Part shown: in pieces, positions 15,414-24,324 of the stretch
Position numbering within the stretch: the stretch's first letter is position 1
Layout: each line of letters begins with the position of its first letter
Assembly (NCBI GenBank): GCA_964386325.1
Contig: CAYLQY010000011.1
Span: forward strand, 1 to 64,000
Direction: 5' to 3'
DNA from: Anaerorhabdus sp964386325
GTDB taxonomy: Bacteria; Bacillota_I; Bacilli_A; Erysipelotrichales; Erysipelotrichaceae
DNA length: 64,000 bases
Translations under genes and position numbers: made by a program
Notes under the pieces: model-generated
The model's input: only the letters and a program-made list of their open reading frames with translations
What the model was told of the DNA's origin: nothing
Databases searched by the model: none

Positions 15414-17339
15414 CTATTCTTCAATTTCATCAATATATTTAATTAACTTGTCGGTGAAGCTTGCGTAATCTTTGGATTGTGCTAATTCGGTAAAACAATT
15501 TGAATTAGTCACTACTTCAATTAATCCGTCAAAAATCTGTGAGAATATTTTTCTTGTGTCACTATTTACACCAATAAGAATAACCATTTGAACTTCTTTG
15601 TTATCCCATGGAATTGGTTCTTTGAATAGTGCGACAGAGATAAAACTCTTTTTTGCATTATTTCCTAAAGAATGTGGAACAGCTACATTTTGAAATGCCG
15701 TGCTAGACATTTTTTCTCTTGCAAAGACATCTTCGATAAAAGAGTTATCCGCAAAGCCGTTATCAATTGCATTTCTACATAGTTTATCAATGATAAGATT
15801 CTTATCTTTTAAATCGATAGTTGAATAAAATAACTTTTCGTTAAATAAATCGAGTATCGTCGATTTTAACTTACGATTATTCTTTTCAATTATTAATTTG
15901 TTTATTTTATTTTGTATTTTAGTAATATCTTTTTCTGTCAAAAATGGATTGATGATGACAGAAGGCAAGTTAAAAGGTAATTCAACAGTTGAAATAATTA
16001 AGTCAGCATGCACAAAATTAGGATTGTAGTTATTGATTGACAAGGCATATTTAATATTAATTTTATCATTGAATTTTTGTGATATTTTATCTAGTGTTTT
16101 CTTATGGATACTATAATAATCAGCGTATAAAAAGAGAATAGAAATTTTGTTTTTAGACTGAACGTTATTTTCAAAATAAGATCCAATGTGAAAAGAAATA
16201 AAGGCAATTTCATCTTCTGAAAGAATAACGGAATAGCGTTCTTTAAACTGTTGCGCAATGAACACGGCGATATCATAAATCAGCGGATAGGTCGCCTTTA
16301 TTTTTGCGGTAAGCGGATTCTTTGTGGAATAATTATTTTCGATGCGATTAAATAAATTTTTGACATGAATTGTGAATTTGCATATAAAGTCTTCGGAGAA
16401 TGAATCTAGTAAATAACAATCTTCAACACTATGAATTAAATCGTGAGCTATATCAATGTATTTCTTTTCGATATATTGATGAATATTCGCTTCAGATACC
16501 AAAGAATAATCAATGATTGTAGTGTTGTTATCAATAATGAGGATAAGATTATACAATTCAGAATTATTCATTTCAATTTGGTATTTTGATTGTATATATT
16601 CTTTGATTTCTGTAGCGACATCAAATTGAGGGGTGTGCATTAATGAACTCAAGTCATCATCGTCAGATAGCATACAATTATTTCGAATACGATCAATCAT
16701 GACTACAAGGTGCATAGCGGTATTGTTCAAAGTGTAATCATTTACGAATATATTTTTACGAGTGAATATTTCTAATAAATCTTTGCGAAAATCCCAAAAG
16801 TGATAATGAAATGTAAGTAAGCGTATTTCATTTTTTAAAACGAAATTATCATAGCTATCGGATGAAATAAGGGAACTCATTAGTTTCCTTTTTTCTTTTT
16901 CGGTTCCTAATAAGGTAACAATATTTTTATTCTTTACTATCTCTAAATGAAAAGTAGATAGTGCTTTACAAAGAGTTCTGATATCACTATTAATGGTTGA
17001 TTCTGAAACGAAGATATCATCTGCGAGTTCATAGATATCTAGGCCATCCTTTTCTGATATTAATCGTTGAATAATGTAGTTCTGTCTAGTTTTTGGAGTT
17101 TCGATTTTTTGTTTATTCACGGTTTCTTTATAAATAACATATAAATCAGAATTCAAACGATAGCCTTTGTTTGTGGAATAAATCAAACATTCATTTTCAA
17201 ACATGGTATTTAATTGATTCACATATTTGCGAACTTGACGGGTACTTATTTTTAAAACTTGAGAGAGTTCGTTGGATTGTACATCACGTTCAAAATTGTG
17301 CCATAAATGATCAAGCAGGATTGATATTTTGTCTTCCAT
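15414..17339 (-). CDS. LicR/BglG-type PRD transcriptional regulator with EIIA domain
   Basis: A 641-residue PTS-controlled regulator. Order: HTH (about 5-60, STRQVRKYVNQLN), second Mga-like HTH (about 85-130), PRD1 (about 185-285, with His in MHLVVMIDRIR), PRD2 (about 295-400, His in FISFHIGSYFE), an EIIB-Gat-like segment (about 410-490), and an EIIA-fructose-type domain (about 505-641) with His in VAVPHSLGN. The EIIB-like segment reads LFLYADYYS, lacking the usual P-loop Cys, so it may not be phosphorylated. It is divergent from the lactose/cellobiose-family PTS operon and probably activates it. Direction of control by PTS phosphorylation is family knowledge, not seen here. Confidence 0.88.
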   Translation of the reverse strand: MEDKISILLDHLWHNFERDVQSNELSQVLKISTRQVRKYVNQLNTMFENECLIYSTNKGYRLNSDLYVIYKETVNKQKIETPKTRQNYIIQRLISEKDGLDIYELADDIFVSESTINSDIRTLCKALSTFHLEIVKNKNIVTLLGTEKEKRKLMSSLISSDSYDNFVLKNEIRLLTFHYHFWDFRKDLLEIFTRKNIFVNDYTLNNTAMHLVVMIDRIRNNCMLSDDDDLSSLMHTPQFDVATEIKEYIQSKYQIEMNNSELYNLILIIDNNTTIIDYSLVSEANIHQYIEKKYIDIAHDLIHSVEDCYLLDSFSEDFICKFTIHVKNLFNRIENNYSTKNPLTAKIKATYPLIYDIAVFIAQQFKERYSVILSEDEIAFISFHIGSYFENNVQSKNKISILFLYADYYSIHKKTLDKISQKFNDKINIKYALSINNYNPNFVHADLIISTVELPFNLPSVIINPFLTEKDITKIQNKINKLIIEKNNRKLKSTILDLFNEKLFYSTIDLKDKNLIIDKLCRNAIDNGFADNSFIEDVFAREKMSSTAFQNVAVPHSLGNNAKKSFISVALFKEPIPWDNKEVQMVILIGVNSDTRKIFSQIFDGLIEVVTNSNCFTELAQSKDYASFTDKLIKYIDEIEE

Positions 17340-17512
17340 GATGACTCCTTTCTATTTATTATTATGGGTTTATAGTCGATTACATTATAATCTTAGCTTG
17401 TAATCTTTTTGGTAACAAATTTAAATAGTTCCACCTACTAGGAACAATATAAGTTTGTTTCAGGAAAAAATATATTGAATAATTGGATTGTAGAAAAAGA
17501 AAGGAGATAATG
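17340..17512. promoter_or_regulatory. Divergent control region of the LicR-like regulator and PTS operon
   Basis: The region holds an inverted repeat GTTCC (17428-17432) / GGAAC (17441-17445) with an 8-bp centre, a candidate operator. No clear consensus sigma-A promoter was found, which suits an activator-dependent operon. The RBS AAGGAG (17501-17506) serves the IIB gene. Confidence 0.45.
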
Positions 17513-17821
17513 ATGAAGTTTAAAAATATCTTACTTGTATGTGGTACAGGGGCTTCAAGTGGTTTCATGGCTAAAAATATTCGTGTAGCTGCAAAAGAAA
17601 AAGGCTATGACATTAGTGTGAAAGCACGTGGGGATGCAGAAGTAGAAGACTTTATTGATGAGATTGATTTACTCTTAGTTGGACCTCATTTACAGTATAT
17701 GTTAAATGATTTAGAGATTATTGCAAATCCATACAATGTACCTGTCAAAATTATCCCTAAAGATGCTTATGGATCTTTGGATGGTATAGCTGTATTAGAA
17801 TTTATGGAAGAAATAAAATAA
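17513..17821 (+). CDS. PTS lactose/cellobiose-family EIIB component
   Basis: A 102-residue cytoplasmic EIIB. The phosphorylatable Cys10 lies in the P-loop ILLVCGTGASSGFM. It transfers phosphate from EIIA to the beta-glycoside bound by EIIC. The chosen ATG is 6 bp after AAGGAG; the preceding in-frame ATG at 17510 is too close, and the upstream ATG at 17483 has no RBS. It is the first gene of the order IIB-IIC-IIA-GH1. Confidence 0.9.
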   Translation: MKFKNILLVCGTGASSGFMAKNIRVAAKEKGYDISVKARGDAEVEDFIDEIDLLLVGPHLQYMLNDLEIIANPYNVPVKIIPKDAYGSLDGIAVLEFMEEIK

Positions 17822-17832
17822 AGGGGAAAAAT

Positions 17833-19077
17833 ATGAAAAAAATAATGGACTGGATGACAAATAAATTTGCACCAGTGATGAATAAATTAGCACGTAACCC
17901 ATGGATTGCATCTGTTCAAGAAGCAATCTTAACAGCGATGCCAGTTATCTTAATTGGATCATTCGCAACCGTATTTAATATTTTGCGAGATTTTATTCCA
18001 AGTATGCCAGATTTATCAATGGTGAGTCAATTCTCATTTGGACTACTTTCGTTATTCCTAGCGTACTTAGTTCCAGAAAAAATCATGGAAAAGAAGAAAC
18101 ACAAGAAAACTGCAAAACAAGCAGGGCTTGCAGGAATTGCGTTATTCTTAATGGTATGTTCACCCGTTTTTGATGAAGCTGGGAATATTGTTATTCAAGC
18201 TTGGCAGTTAGGTAATGGGGGTATGATTGCGGCTCTTGTTTCAGGAATTTTTGTTGGAGCTGTAATGAATCAATTCGCAAAGCATTCATTCTTCAAAGAA
18301 GATTCTGCTATGCCAGATTTCATTACAGTTTGGTTTGATACACTTATTCCAATTACATTGATTATTGTTGTGGGATGGATATTAGTGTTCCAAATGCAAG
18401 TGAATATGTTTGATATGATTACAAATTTATTTTCGCCGTTAATGAGTATCGGACAATCATTCTGGGGATTTGTACTTTTGAATTTTATTGGTTATGCTTT
18501 CTTATATACATTTGGTATTTCTACTTGGGTTATTTATCCAATTACTTCAGCTATCTGTATGCAAGGTTTAGCAGCTAACCAAGCAGCTATTGCGGCTGGT
18601 CTTGCGCCAGTTATGATTCACACAAGTGAAACTACAAACTTATTCTTATTAGGTGGTGGCGGTTGTACACTCGCCTTAGGGATTATGTTATTAATTGCAA
18701 AATCAAAACGTTTAAGAGTTATGGGAAAAGCGAGTATTGTTCCTTCACTCTGCAATATTAATGAACCATTAGTATTTGGGGCGCCCATCGCATTTAATCC
18801 AATTCTTATGGTTCCAATGTGGATCATTGGATTAGTAGGTCCGATGCTTACATACTGGGTATTACAATTAGGTTTGGTTCCAATTCCTGCCCAAACATTT
18901 GGTTTCTGGTACTTACCATTCCCATTTGTTGCATATGGTGTTACACAAAGTATTGCCGGCGTTATTTTCTCACTAGCAATGTTTGCGCTATCCTGGGTTA
19001 TTTACTATCCGTTCTTCAAAGTATATGACAAACAATGTGTAGAGGAAGAAGCAGAAAAAGAAAAGATAGGTGGTTAA
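17833..19077 (+). CDS. PTS lactose/cellobiose-family EIIC permease
   Basis: A 414-residue membrane EIIC of the lactose/cellobiose family with about ten hydrophobic segments. The diagnostic substrate-binding stretch CNINEPLVFGAPIAFNP is present at about 300-320, and a His in APVMIHTSETTN precedes it. It begins 11 bp after the EIIB stop. Together with the GH1 enzyme downstream it should import a beta-glycoside as a 6'-phosphate. Confidence 0.92.
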   Translation: MKKIMDWMTNKFAPVMNKLARNPWIASVQEAILTAMPVILIGSFATVFNILRDFIPSMPDLSMVSQFSFGLLSLFLAYLVPEKIMEKKKHKKTAKQAGLAGIALFLMVCSPVFDEAGNIVIQAWQLGNGGMIAALVSGIFVGAVMNQFAKHSFFKEDSAMPDFITVWFDTLIPITLIIVVGWILVFQMQVNMFDMITNLFSPLMSIGQSFWGFVLLNFIGYAFLYTFGISTWVIYPITSAICMQGLAANQAAIAAGLAPVMIHTSETTNLFLLGGGGCTLALGIMLLIAKSKRLRVMGKASIVPSLCNINEPLVFGAPIAFNPILMVPMWIIGLVGPMLTYWVLQLGLVPIPAQTFGFWYLPFPFVAYGVTQSIAGVIFSLAMFALSWVIYYPFFKVYDKQCVEEEAEKEKIGG

Positions 19078-19080
19078 AGA

Positions 19081-19416
19081 ATGGCTAATATTACAAATGA
19101 GGAGTTAAATAATGCCGCGATGCAAATTATATTGCATGCTGGTAATTGTCGAAATTTATTAAATGAAGCACTGTTGCTTTTGGAAGATAAAGAAAACAAT
19201 GAATTAATAGATAGTAAAATGAAGGAAGCGAAAAAAGAAATAACTGAAGCGCATAAAATACAAACAAATATGATACAAACAACGATTGAGGATGATCAGT
19301 TGAATTCAACCTTATTATTTAGTCATGCGCAAGATACTTTGATGACAATTTACTCCGAATTAAATATTGCTGGGCATATCATCCGTTTATTTAAAAAAAT
19401 GAATGAGAGGAATTAA
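19081..19416 (+). CDS. PTS lactose/cellobiose-family EIIA component
   Basis: A 111-residue helical EIIA of the LacF/CelC type, normally a trimer. The phosphorylation site is His58 in TEAHKIQTNM, and a second conserved segment LLFSHAQDTLMT follows. It starts 3 bp after the EIIC stop and abuts the GH1 gene by 1 bp. Confidence 0.92.
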   Translation: MANITNEELNNAAMQIILHAGNCRNLLNEALLLLEDKENNELIDSKMKEAKKEITEAHKIQTNMIQTTIEDDQLNSTLLFSHAQDTLMTIYSELNIAGHIIRLFKKMNERN

Positions 19417-19417
19417 A

Positions 19418-20839
19418 ATGGAATCTAAAATTACAGGTTTTCCAAAAGATTTTTTATGGGGTGGTGCAATTGCGGCAAACCAAGCAGAAGGTGCATGGGA
19501 TGTTGATGGAAAAGGACCATCTATGGCGGATATTGAGATTTTGCCTGAGCAATATTCAAGAACTTCTGTTGTTGGGTTTAAACATACAAAAGAAGAAATA
19601 GAGAATGCCTTGAAAGATGACAAAGGATTTTATCCGAGAAGAAATGCAATTGATTTCTATCACACGTATAAAGAAGATTTAAAACTAATGGCAGAGATGG
19701 GATTCAAGTGTTTTAGAACATCATTTAACTGGGCTAGAATATTTCCTACCGGTGAAGAGATGGAACCTAATAAAGCTGGTTTAAAATTCTATGATGATAT
19801 GATTGATACGATGATTGAATTGGGAATAGAGCCAGTAATGACGGTTAGTCATTATGAAATGCCAATTCATTTAGTTACAAAATATAATGGATTCTTAAGT
19901 AAGAAAGTAGAAGATGCATTTGTAAAACTTTGTGAGACATTATTTAAACGATATTCAGGAAAAGTAAAGTATTGGATTTTAATAAATCAAATTAATTCCT
20001 TAGGAGGTTGGGGAGAATTCTCATCATTGGGTTTACTGGAAGGTTATACCAAAAGTGATGTCTATCAAGCTACTCATCATCAATTTGTAGCGTGTGCAAG
20101 AGCAACAAAGATTGCGCATGAAATAAACAAAGAGATGAAAATAGGAATGATGTTAGGTGATGATACTCGCTATCCAGCAACATGTAAAGCGGAAGATGTT
20201 TTTAAAACAACACAAACAAATCAAATGTCACAATATTTCTATTCAGATGTTTTATTGCGTGGAGAGTATCCAGGTTATGCTAACCGTTATTTCAATGATC
20301 ATGGTATAACTATAGAAATATCAGAAGAAGACAAAAAACTCCTTAAGGAAAACACAGCGGATTATCTTTCATTTTCATACTATTTTACACGTACTTGTAG
20401 TAGTGATGAGAATGCACCAATAGATAATCCATATTTAGAAAAATCAATTTGGGGATGGGCAATTGATCCATTAGGATTTAGAAATTCTTTAAATCAATAT
20501 TGGGATCGATACCAAGTGCCGATGTTTATTGCGGAAAATGGTTTGGGTGCACTTGATGAAGTTGTGGATGGAAAAGTACATGATGATTATCGTATTGCCT
20601 ACCTTGAAGGAAATGTAAAAGCAATGAAAGAAGCGATTCTAGATGGTGTTCAAGTTTTTGGATATGCATCATGGGGTCCGATTGATATTATTAGTTGTTC
20701 ACAAGGCGAAATGAGTAAGCGATATGGCTATATTTATGTAGATATCGATGACCGTGGAAAAGGAACAGCTAAACGTATTAAAAAAGATAGTTTCTACTGG
20801 TATAAAAAAGTAATTGAAACCAATGGTGATAATCTTTAA
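19418..20839 (+). CDS. GH1 glycoside hydrolase with Gln at the acid/base position
   Basis: A 473-residue GH1 (beta/alpha)8-barrel enzyme, probably a 6-phospho-beta-glycosidase. The opening FPKDFLWGGAIAANQAEG and the nucleophile Glu373 in IAENGLG are normal. The phosphate-binding signature near the end (SQGEMSKRYGYIYVD, with Ser, Lys, Tyr) is also present. The usual acid/base Glu of the T-F/L-N-E motif is Gln191 here: the sequence reads WILINQINSLGG, codon CAA at 19988-19990. Both other GH1 enzymes in the window keep Glu. Plant myrosinases have the same change and act on S-glycosides. The ATG at 19418 has GAGAGGA upstream. What it cleaves, if anything, is open. Confidence 0.88.
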   Translation: MESKITGFPKDFLWGGAIAANQAEGAWDVDGKGPSMADIEILPEQYSRTSVVGFKHTKEEIENALKDDKGFYPRRNAIDFYHTYKEDLKLMAEMGFKCFRTSFNWARIFPTGEEMEPNKAGLKFYDDMIDTMIELGIEPVMTVSHYEMPIHLVTKYNGFLSKKVEDAFVKLCETLFKRYSGKVKYWILINQINSLGGWGEFSSLGLLEGYTKSDVYQATHHQFVACARATKIAHEINKEMKIGMMLGDDTRYPATCKAEDVFKTTQTNQMSQYFYSDVLLRGEYPGYANRYFNDHGITIEISEEDKKLLKENTADYLSFSYYFTRTCSSDENAPIDNPYLEKSIWGWAIDPLGFRNSLNQYWDRYQVPMFIAENGLGALDEVVDGKVHDDYRIAYLEGNVKAMKEAILDGVQVFGYASWGPIDIISCSQGEMSKRYGYIYVDIDDRGKGTAKRIKKDSFYWYKKVIETNGDNL

Positions 20840-20846
20840 ATAAATG

Positions 20847-20879
20847 AGATGGATAATAGAAAATATCCATCTTTTTTTA
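20847..20879 (+). terminator. Terminator of the first beta-glycoside PTS operon
   Basis: Stem AGATGGATA (20847-20855) with TATCCATCT (20864-20872), followed by seven T residues. Confidence 0.88.
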
Positions 20880-21054
20880 ATGAAAATCAGTTTTTAGTAA
20901 CAAAAATAAAGATGAAGAATCAATGTGCAAACTTGAAGTGAAGATGCATTTACAAGATAATTTAGATCTTTCCTCGAAATCAGAAGTTACATTATAACGA
21001 CAGAGTATACAATGTAAGAATTTGCAACGAATTGTAAAACTTTACATTTTATCC

Positions 21055-21083
21055 TTGACTTTTAGTTTGAATCATCATAAACT
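21055..21083 (+). promoter_or_regulatory. Promoter of the T-box leader
   Basis: TTGACT 21055-21060, a 17-bp spacer, and TAAACT 21078-21083, giving a start near 21090. The 175 bp between the previous terminator and this promoter hold no recognisable gene. Confidence 0.65.
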
Positions 21084-21089
21084 AAGTTA

Positions 21090-21326
21090 CATCGAAGAGA
21101 AAGAGTAGTACTTTGTTAGAGACTTTAGTAGAGAGCCCAGTTAGGTGAAAGTGGGAATGAGGAAGACAAACGAAACGAGCTTTTGAGATTCATCGTATGT
21201 TAGTAAGATGGATGTGAGCCTGCATTAAAGGAAAGCGATCTAGTTTTTTAATGATGACTAGATAATCAGAGTGGTACCGCGGAAATTTTTCGTCTCTATA
21301 TGTTGAATATAGAGGCGTTTTTTATT
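21090..21326 (+). promoter_or_regulatory. T-box leader controlling an amino-acid ABC transporter
   Basis: The T-box sequence AGAGTGGTACCGCGG is at 21268-21282. The terminator pairs CGTCTCTATAT (21291-21301) with ATATAGAGGCG (21307-21317) plus a T run. Stem I features include AAAGAGTAGTA (21101-21111), the distal AGAGAGCCC...GTGGG arm (about 21130-21155) and GAAACGAGCTTTTGAG (21172-21187). By alignment with typical leaders the specifier after GAA is ACG (Thr), but neighbouring readings AAC (Asn), CGA (Arg) or AGC (Ser) cannot be excluded. The UGGU in the T-box bulge prefers a tRNA with an A discriminator base, which disfavours Asn and Ser. Uncharged tRNA binding should permit read-through. Confidence 0.92.
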
Positions 21327-21447
21327 TATTAGGGTTTGGAGGATAGAGATATGATTTTAAGAAAAATGCGGTGGGATGAACGACGATGTGGTTCAACCAT
21401 CATGGAGTAAATAAAACAAAATAAGAAAATAAATGAGGAGAAAGAAA

Positions 21448-22257
21448 ATGAAAAAATTAGGATTAATATGTTTAGCAATGTTCCTTTTAGTGGGATGTTC
21501 AAGTAAACCAGCACCAACACCAACAGCGTCAGCGGATCCAAATGCAACACCAGCAACAACAGAAACTGCATGGGATTCAACTTTGATTCAAGATAATATT
21601 ATTTCAATTGGGGTATCACCAGATTATCCGCCTTATGAATCACTGGATACATCAAACCAAATTGTAGGATTTGATGTCGATTTTATGAATTTGATTTTAG
21701 AAACATTGAATAAAGAGGGTGGTAACTATTCTATTGAATGGGTACAAATGGATTTCTCTACAATTATCTCAGCTATCCAAATGGAACAAGTTGATTTAGG
21801 GGTTTCAGGATTCACTTATGATTCAGAACGTGATGTATTATTTTCAACACCATATACAGAAAGTGCTGCAGTTGTTGTGGTAAATCCAAATAGTGATATT
21901 AAAACACTTGAAGATTTAAATGGTAAAGTACTTGCGGCTCAATTGGGTTCAACGGGTGAAGTTGCGGCTAAGAACGTAGAAGGTGCTGAAGTAAATAGTA
22001 TCGCCAATGTAAATATTATGATGGAATCATTAAAAAATAATGCGTATGATGCAGTAATCATCGATAAACCAGTTGCGGAAAACTATGTTAAGAATGCGGG
22101 GTTTGTGATGTTAGAAGAGCCAATTCAAGATGATGATACTTATATTATCGCAAAAACTGGAAACACAGTTTTAATGGATAAAATTAATAGTGTTATTGAA
22201 GAAGTTAAACAATCAGATGCTTATAAAGCATTATTAGAAAAGTGGGAACTAAACTAG
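21448..22257 (+). CDS. Amino-acid ABC transporter substrate-binding lipoprotein (T-box controlled)
   Basis: A 269-residue family-3 solute-binding lipoprotein with signal peptide MKKLGLICLAMFLLVGCSS and a Pro/Thr/Ala linker. The core has GVSPDYPPYESLD, IVGFDVDFM and a GVSGFTYDSERDVLFSTPY stretch. The ligand is not evident; the upstream T-box implies the amino acid of its specifier tRNA (Thr or Arg by the arguments given there). The ATG follows GAGGAGAAAG; the upstream ATG at 21433 overlaps that RBS. It is paralogous to the lysine binding protein at 9373. Confidence 0.9.
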   Translation: MKKLGLICLAMFLLVGCSSKPAPTPTASADPNATPATTETAWDSTLIQDNIISIGVSPDYPPYESLDTSNQIVGFDVDFMNLILETLNKEGGNYSIEWVQMDFSTIISAIQMEQVDLGVSGFTYDSERDVLFSTPYTESAAVVVVNPNSDIKTLEDLNGKVLAAQLGSTGEVAAKNVEGAEVNSIANVNIMMESLKNNAYDAVIIDKPVAENYVKNAGFVMLEEPIQDDDTYIIAKTGNTVLMDKINSVIEEVKQSDAYKALLEKWELN

Positions 22258-22258
22258 A

Positions 22259-22936
22259 ATGAATATTCAAGACATGCTTACAATTGAAAATATTGGATAT
22301 TTATTAAATGGGGCGAAGATGTCTTTGTTCATTGCGCTACTTTCATTCACCTTTGGAACAATGCTTGGTGTAGTGGGTGCTGCGATGAAAATATCCAAAA
22401 ACAAACTATTACAATGGATTGCGAAAATCTATGTTGATTTCATTCGTGGAACACCAATGCTACTTCAAATCTTATTCCTATATCTAGGATTTCCACTTAT
22501 TTATAAAGCCATCACAGGTAGCTTTATACGTGTTAATCCATACTTTGTTGGAATCATTGCGATTAGTATCAACAGTGGTGCGTATACAACTGAATTAATT
22601 CGTGGAGGAATTCAATCTATTGATAAAGGACAATGGGAAGCGTGTCAAACCTTGGGGTTACCTTATGGGTTAACGATGCGTAAAATTATTTTGCCGCAAG
22701 CTTTCAAAAATATATTGCCTCCCCTTGTCTCAGAATTTATCGTGTTGATTAAAGATTCATGTTTAATATCATGTATTGGAGCTGTAGAACTTTTACAAAG
22801 TGCGCAAATCTTAGGGGCACGTTATTACAACTATGTTGTCTTCCTTGTTGCAGCTTCGCTCATCTATTTGGTGATGACAAGCTTTGTATCCTTCTTGGCA
22901 AATCGATTAGAAAAGAGGTTAGCGGCTCATGATTAA
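22259..22936 (+). CDS. Amino-acid ABC transporter permease (T-box controlled)
   Basis: A 225-residue HisMQ-type permease with the family motif DFIRGTPMLLQILF and an EAA loop around EACQTLGLPYGLTMRKIILPQA. It begins 1 bp after the binding-protein stop and overlaps the ATPase gene by 8 bp, consistent with translational coupling. Confidence 0.92.
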   Translation: MNIQDMLTIENIGYLLNGAKMSLFIALLSFTFGTMLGVVGAAMKISKNKLLQWIAKIYVDFIRGTPMLLQILFLYLGFPLIYKAITGSFIRVNPYFVGIIAISINSGAYTTELIRGGIQSIDKGQWEACQTLGLPYGLTMRKIILPQAFKNILPPLVSEFIVLIKDSCLISCIGAVELLQSAQILGARYYNYVVFLVAASLIYLVMTSFVSFLANRLEKRLAAHD

Positions 22937-23651
22937 GGCAACGAATTTAGTTAAATCATTTGGTAAACTTCATGCATTGAACGGTGTTTCTGTTGAAATT
23001 AAAAAAGGCGAAATTGTTTGTTTAATTGGACCTAGTGGTAGTGGCAAAAGTACATTATTAAGAGCGATTAAAGGTCTTGAACAAATTGATTCAGGTGAGA
23101 TAGTTATTGATGGTGAGAAGTTTGATAAAAAGAATATTGCTCAACAAAATAAAACGGGATTTGTTTTTCAACATTTCAACTTATTTCCACACTTGTCTGT
23201 ACTTGATAATTTGACACTAGCACCGATTGAAATCTTGAAAATGTCAAAAGATCAAGCAGTCACTTTAGCGAAGGATTTACTTGTTAAAGTAGGTTTAGAA
23301 GATAAAATAAATGCTTTTCCAAATCAATTGTCAGGGGGACAAAAGCAACGGGTTGCTATTGCTCGTTCATTAGCGATGAATCCGGAGTTTATGTTGTTTG
23401 ATGAACCAACATCAGCACTTGATCCAGAGATGGTTTGTGAAGTTTTAAAAGTTATGCAAGACCTAGCGGAACAAGGTATGAGTATGATTGTTGTTACTCA
23501 TGAAATGGGTTTTGCGAAGAAGCTTGCATCACGTATCTTATTCTTGGAAGAAGGGAAAATTGTAGAGGAGGGGTCTCCTAAAGAATTTTTCGAAAATCCC
23601 AAGACTGATCGAGCTAAAGAGTTTCTTGAGAAAATTACATATTTACAATAA
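22929..23651 (+). CDS. Amino-acid ABC transporter ATP-binding protein (T-box controlled)
   Basis: A 240-residue polar-amino-acid ATPase with Walker A GPSGSGKST, Q-loop FQHFNLF, signature LSGGQKQR, Walker B FMLFDEP and the switch His in VVTHEM. It is the last gene of the operon, and the terminator begins 3 bp after its stop. Confidence 0.95.
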   Translation: MIKATNLVKSFGKLHALNGVSVEIKKGEIVCLIGPSGSGKSTLLRAIKGLEQIDSGEIVIDGEKFDKKNIAQQNKTGFVFQHFNLFPHLSVLDNLTLAPIEILKMSKDQAVTLAKDLLVKVGLEDKINAFPNQLSGGQKQRVAIARSLAMNPEFMLFDEPTSALDPEMVCEVLKVMQDLAEQGMSMIVVTHEMGFAKKLASRILFLEEGKIVEEGSPKEFFENPKTDRAKEFLEKITYLQ

Positions 23652-23653
23652 AA

Positions 23654-23696
23654 AAACTGTGCTTTTGAAGAATTTACTTCAAGGCACAGTTTTATG
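23654..23696. terminator. Bidirectional terminator after the T-box operon
   Basis: Outer stem AAACTGTGC (23654-23662) with GCACAGTTT (23684-23692), and inner stem TTGAAG (23665-23670) with CTTCAA (23677-23682), flanked by A and T runs. It also serves the convergent PepSY gene. Confidence 0.85.
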
Positions 23697-23698
23697 TT

Positions 23699-24088
23699 TT
23701 AGTCGTCAATTTTCCAGGAAATTATGTCACCTGTATTGGCGTCAATTTTGATATCATATTTATTATTGTTTAAATAGATTTCAACGTCATAAACAATTCG
23801 GTTATTCTCATCATCCAGTTCGTATTTTGTGATGATTGCATTCGGTTCTTTTTCGAGGACAATTTTTTCAACGTCATCAGTGTTTAAAGAAACTGCATAA
23901 TCTAAACCGTTCAAATCAACGGTTGCGCTAGTCACACCATCATATTGGGTTGCTGCCGTAGTAGCATCGGAACTTGGAGAAGGATTTTTAGTTGGCGGTG
24001 TTGTACTTGTGTTTGTTGGGGTATCTATTTTTGTTGAACAACCAACAAGTAATAAAACTGCCGAAAAGAATATCAATAATTTTTTCAT
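23699..24088 (-). CDS. PepSY-domain lipoprotein
   Basis: A 129-residue lipoprotein. Signal peptide MKKLLIFFSAVLLLVGCS ends in a lipobox, followed by a Thr/Pro/Ser linker (about 20-50). A single PepSY domain follows (about 55-129): NGLDYAVSLNTDDVEKIVLEK at its start and YDIKIDANTGDIISWKID at the end, the usual strand-turn-strand signature. PepSY proteins can inhibit or modulate secreted peptidases; no peptidase gene is adjacent. The RBS AAGGAGGA is upstream. Confidence 0.88.
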   Translation of the reverse strand: MKKLLIFFSAVLLLVGCSTKIDTPTNTSTTPPTKNPSPSSDATTAATQYDGVTSATVDLNGLDYAVSLNTDDVEKIVLEKEPNAIITKYELDDENNRIVYDVEIYLNNNKYDIKIDANTGDIISWKIDD

Positions 24089-24290
24089 ACTATATCCTCC
24101 TTTCTAATGTAAGTTTAGTTGAAAATATGGACTGAAACAACAAATGTGCTCCTTATTTTGATAGGAATAACCGATTAACTAGATATGTAATGACAGTTAT
24201 TAATGGATATGGGAAATAATATTTGTGATGATAATTATTGCGTAATAAACTAAAAAAATCCTATAAAGTATAGGAAAATGGCGAATTTAA

Positions 24291-24319
24291 TTGACAAGAG
24301 AGTGCTTTATACGTATAAT
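24291..24319 (+). promoter_or_regulatory. Consensus promoter of the rplJ-rplL operon
   Basis: A perfect TTGACA (24291-24296), exactly 17 bp, and a perfect TATAAT (24314-24319), as expected of a highly expressed ribosomal-protein operon. Confidence 0.88.
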
Positions 24320-24324
24320 TACAA

